Assembly: GCA_002788865.1 (NCBI GenBank)
Contig: PFSC01000031.1
Coordinates: forward strand, 1-14,702
Length of the DNA stretch: 14,702 bases
Reading direction: 5' to 3'
Origin: Candidatus Roizmanbacteria bacterium CG_4_9_14_0_2_um_filter_39_13
Lineage (GTDB): Bacteria; Patescibacteriota; Microgenomatia; UBA1406; GWC2-37-13
Positions 13,168 through 14,702 of this stretch are shown here, one piece after another. The notes beneath the pieces are model-generated. The model saw only the letters and a program-made list of their open reading frames with translations. It ran no database searches and had not been told where the DNA came from. The position numbers and the translations under genes are program-made. How positions within the stretch are numbered: position 1 is the stretch's first letter; every line of letters starts with the position of its first letter.

Positions 13168-13989
13168 TTAATTCTGGATGGTTTGTTGTACTAACTTTTG
13201 ATCTGTCACTTTTTGAATACAATAAACAAACACGAAATAAGTACTATAAGAGATAAGTTCAAGAAGTGATGGTCTACTTGTATAGCCAAAAACTACTCTC
13301 AATACGCTTCCCAATGTGCTTGATTGATCCAGAATGTGAGATATATTGAACAAGGGATCAAAAGAAAATATTGGTAACAGTCCTGCTTCCTGAAATTCAT
13401 GGACGCCATGCGCCAGCAAACCAGCTGCAAAAAGGAGCAAAAAAATACTGGTGATATTAAATACCAAAGACAAGTTAGCCTTTATTGCCCAGCGAAAAAG
13501 CGCATACCCAAATGCTAAGGCAGACACTATACCGATCACAGCGCCGAATAATTGACTCGATGCACCTGCTAAACTACTTGCTTTCAGGTATAAAACGGTT
13601 TCGACACCTTCACGAAATACCGTACTGGTAATCAGAATGAATATACCTAAGCCATATCCTTCTTTTGCATGAAGGGCAACTTGTTCTGTCAATCGTTTTG
13701 CAATATCTTTTTGTTTGTGTATCCACATGATCATCCATGTCAAAAAACCAACAGTCACAAACATGAGTACCCCTTCGAAAATTTTTTCAGACTTTCCTTC
13801 AAATCCCCCAAAGAACACTTCAAGCACAAAAGCAAGAATGATTGAAATTGCAACTCCTACACCAACACCGTACCACACAAATTTTTTAAAGATATTTTGA
13901 TGTGTTTTTGTGAGAAAAGTGAGAACAATTCCAACAACGATTGCCACTTCAAGAGTTTCACGAAATGTGATAAGAAGTGAAGAAAACAT
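13168..13989 (-). CDS. FTR1-family iron permease
   Basis: A 273-residue membrane protein with seven predicted helices of the FTR1/EfeU family, which imports iron. The two iron-binding motifs of the family are present: RETLE (10-14) in helix 1, where most members have REGLE or REGFE, and REGVE (126-130) in helix 4. An outside loop GFEGKSEKIFEG (62-73) carries the third conserved acidic cluster. The C-terminus is longer than the minimal core and ends on a soluble tail. No oxidase, EfeO or EfeB gene is adjacent; the Rrf2 regulator gene lies immediately upstream on the same strand, 66 bases away, and a candidate operator plus promoter sit in that gap, so import is probably controlled by it. No ribosome site is seen before the ATG. 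Confidence 0.9.
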   Translation of the reverse strand: MFSSLLITFRETLEVAIVVGIVLTFLTKTHQNIFKKFVWYGVGVGVAISIILAFVLEVFFGGFEGKSEKIFEGVLMFVTVGFLTWMIMWIHKQKDIAKRLTEQVALHAKEGYGLGIFILITSTVFREGVETVLYLKASSLAGASSQLFGAVIGIVSALAFGYALFRWAIKANLSLVFNITSIFLLLFAAGLLAHGVHEFQEAGLLPIFSFDPLFNISHILDQSSTLGSVLRVVFGYTSRPSLLELISYSTYFVFVYCIQKVTDQKLVQQTIQN

Positions 13990-14022
13990 AATGCATTTTT
14001 AAATTTATAATCGAATAAAGAA

Positions 14023-14052
14023 ATTCTAAAAAACTTATCTAACACTAATCAA
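14023..14052 (-). promoter_or_regulatory. ftr1 promoter
   Basis: On the minus strand TTGATT (14047-14052) and TAGAAT (14023-14028) are 18 bases apart. The -35 box falls in the centre of the inverted repeat at 14036-14062, so a bound repressor would block RNA polymerase. The leader would be about 27 bases. Confidence 0.6.
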
Positions 14053-14062
14053 GTGTTAGATA
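14036..14062. promoter_or_regulatory. Probable Rrf2-regulator operator at ftr1
   Basis: Perfect 11-base arms TATCTAACACT (14036-14046) and AGTGTTAGATA (14052-14062) with a 5-base centre. It covers the stop codon of the rrf2 gene and the -35 box of the ftr1 promoter. Its core CTAACA-N9-TGTTAG (14039-14059) recurs with identical spacing at 14602-14622 upstream of rrf2. Confidence 0.75.
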
Positions 14063-14493
14063 TCTATTTTTGGTTTATATTCAAGAAAAGCTTTTAATGA
14101 CAAGCTATATACTTTATCCATGAATTCCTTATTCAGTTCTCTCCAAACATTGCCTGCGACACAATACTTTTCTTTCGGACATATTCTTTTGAAATTACTA
14201 TTAATATTTGCCGGACAACATATCAAATGTTGTTTTTTTGAAAAAATACTCAGTATTTCTCCCATTTTTATCTCATGAGGATCTCTCGTGAGATAATATC
14301 CTCCGTTTTTTCCTTCAACGGCTTTAATAATACCTGCTTCACGTAATTCGTTTGCTAAATTTCGTAAAAATAATGAAGAAATTTTATATTCTTTTGCTAT
14401 TTCAGAAAGGGGAACGAGGCGCTTTTTAAATGCCTCTGCAAGCGTGCCTATGATTACAATTGCATAGTCTTCTCTTCTGGAAAATCGAATCAT
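14056..14493 (-). CDS. Rrf2-family transcriptional regulator, probable Fe-S sensor
   Basis: A 145-residue winged-helix regulator of the Rrf2 family (IscR, NsrR, RirA). The N-terminal part MIRFSRREDYAIVIIGTLAE and recognition helix SSLFLRNLANELREAGIIKA, with wing GKNGGYYLTRDP, follow the family closely. The cysteines are Cys92, Cys93, Cys105 and Cys111, in LICCPAN, RICPKEK and YCVAG. Three of them could hold an Fe-S cluster, but the first gap (11 residues between Cys93 and Cys105) is longer than the 5-residue gaps of IscR and NsrR. The neighbour is an iron permease, so it likely senses Fe-S or iron status and represses iron import when iron is sufficient, as RirA does. Two copies of the same inverted repeat, one before this gene and one before ftr1, support autoregulation and control of ftr1. 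The start has only AAAGA as a weak ribosome site. Confidence 0.92.
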   Translation of the reverse strand: MIRFSRREDYAIVIIGTLAEAFKKRLVPLSEIAKEYKISSLFLRNLANELREAGIIKAVEGKNGGYYLTRDPHEIKMGEILSIFSKKQHLICCPANINSNFKRICPKEKYCVAGNVWRELNKEFMDKVYSLSLKAFLEYKPKIDI

Positions 14494-14601
14494 AATACAT
14501 CTTTCTAAATCATACCCTAATTATGGCGTCTCCTTTAAGAGTAAATATTTTCTTCCCATAAACATTACTGCCATAGCGGAAAACAGTACGAGTATGTGAT
14601 A

Positions 14602-14622
14602 CTAACACTAACTTCATGTTAG
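14602..14622. promoter_or_regulatory. Probable Rrf2-regulator operator at rrf2
   Basis: CTAACA (14602-14607), 9 bases, TGTTAG (14617-14622): the same arms and spacing as the site before ftr1, and the first ten bases CTAACACTAA are identical in both. It lies immediately after the -10 box of the proposed rrf2 promoter. Confidence 0.75.
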
Positions 14623-14624
14623 TT

Positions 14625-14653
14625 ATACTACTTGATGACATAAATAAAATCAA
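14625..14653 (-). promoter_or_regulatory. Possible rrf2 promoter
   Basis: On the minus strand TTGATT (14648-14653) and TAGTAT (14625-14630) are 17 bases apart; TATAAC shifted by three bases is an alternative -10 box. The operator begins right after it, at the expected transcription start. The leader to the rrf2 start codon would be about 120 bases. Confidence 0.45.
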
Positions 14654-14702
14654 TGTAAAAGCCTAATCGACGATGGTTCAGATCCAATCTAATTTTTTGA
14701 TA

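Larger units (their letters stand above)
14494..14702. other. Upstream region of rrf2, mostly non-coding
   Basis: Holds the rrf2 promoter and operator (14602-14653), then about 110 bases of presumed leader. Within the leader a 35-codon frame runs from 14617 to 14510 on the minus strand, and AAAGGAGA lies near its end, but I cannot support it as a gene. No gene is visible between 14654 and the window end. Confidence 0.5.

Noticed and set aside
14510..14617. 35-codon frame in the rrf2 leader (minus strand)
   Set aside because: Its start lies inside the operator only 5 bases from the -10 region, it has no ribosome site, and the peptide matches nothing I know. A leader peptide cannot be excluded.
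1..14702. UGA recoding as in some CPR lineages
   Set aside because: All long genes read through with the standard code, and UGA serves as a stop, for example at the end of the histidine kinase gene.
1..14702. tRNA, rRNA, CRISPR array, transposase or phage genes
   Set aside because: Intergenic regions are short and were read on both strands; no cloverleaf, regular repeat-spacer array or mobile-element protein was recognised.

Overview
The window looks like a chromosomal piece of a Candidate Phyla Radiation (Patescibacteria) bacterium. The support is indirect: a moderately AT-rich sequence, single-pass membrane-anchored proteins of unknown family, a YkuD L,D-transpeptidase of the type common in that group, a lysine-only basic peptide, and several genes whose start codon sits directly behind a promoter without a Shine-Dalgarno site. 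UGA is used as a normal stop (for example the histidine kinase gene ends in TGA), so this is not one of the lineages that recode UGA. The phylum cannot be fixed from the sequence alone. No rRNA, tRNA, CRISPR array, insertion sequence or origin was seen.

Layout. 1-990 (+): the C-terminal part of an L,D-transpeptidase, then a membrane-anchored protein of unknown function. 991-1482: a non-coding or decayed stretch with a GC-rich nested palindrome and the C-terminal remnant of a phosphodiester glycosidase (NAGPA) domain. 1483-3640 (-): an SOS operon, lexA - small unknown gene - dinB, behind a good sigma70-type promoter overlapped by a 24-bp palindrome that is probably the LexA operator. 3818-4380 (+): a membrane-anchored cupredoxin with its own terminator. 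4391-7685 (-): typA/bipA and, upstream of it, an MGDG-synthase-like glycosyltransferase. 7790-10939 (+): a two-gene unit of a cysteine-rich, Ig-like surface protein and a sensor histidine kinase that overlap by 11 bases. 10943-12143 (-): a Fur-family regulator and a ZIP metal transporter in one operon with an inverted repeat over the promoter. 12157-12367 (-): a 50-residue peptide that is half lysine, with a strong terminator. 12471-13070 (+): a ferric-reductase-like heme membrane protein. 13168-14493 (-): an FTR1-type iron permease and an Rrf2-family regulator with cysteines suited to an Fe-S cluster.

How it fits together. The right-hand 4 kb reads as a metal-homeostasis block: a Fur-family sensor paired with a ZIP importer, and an Rrf2 Fe-S-type sensor paired with an FTR1 permease, with a heme membrane reductase between them. 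The strongest regulatory signal is a repeated operator, CTAACA-N9-TGTTAG, present once at the rrf2 promoter and once at the ftr1 promoter, which suggests that the Rrf2 protein controls itself and iron import. Three regulators in this window (LexA, Fur, Rrf2) each have a clear inverted repeat over their own promoter. All functional statements rest on motif recognition by eye; promoter and operator calls are inferences from sequence pattern.
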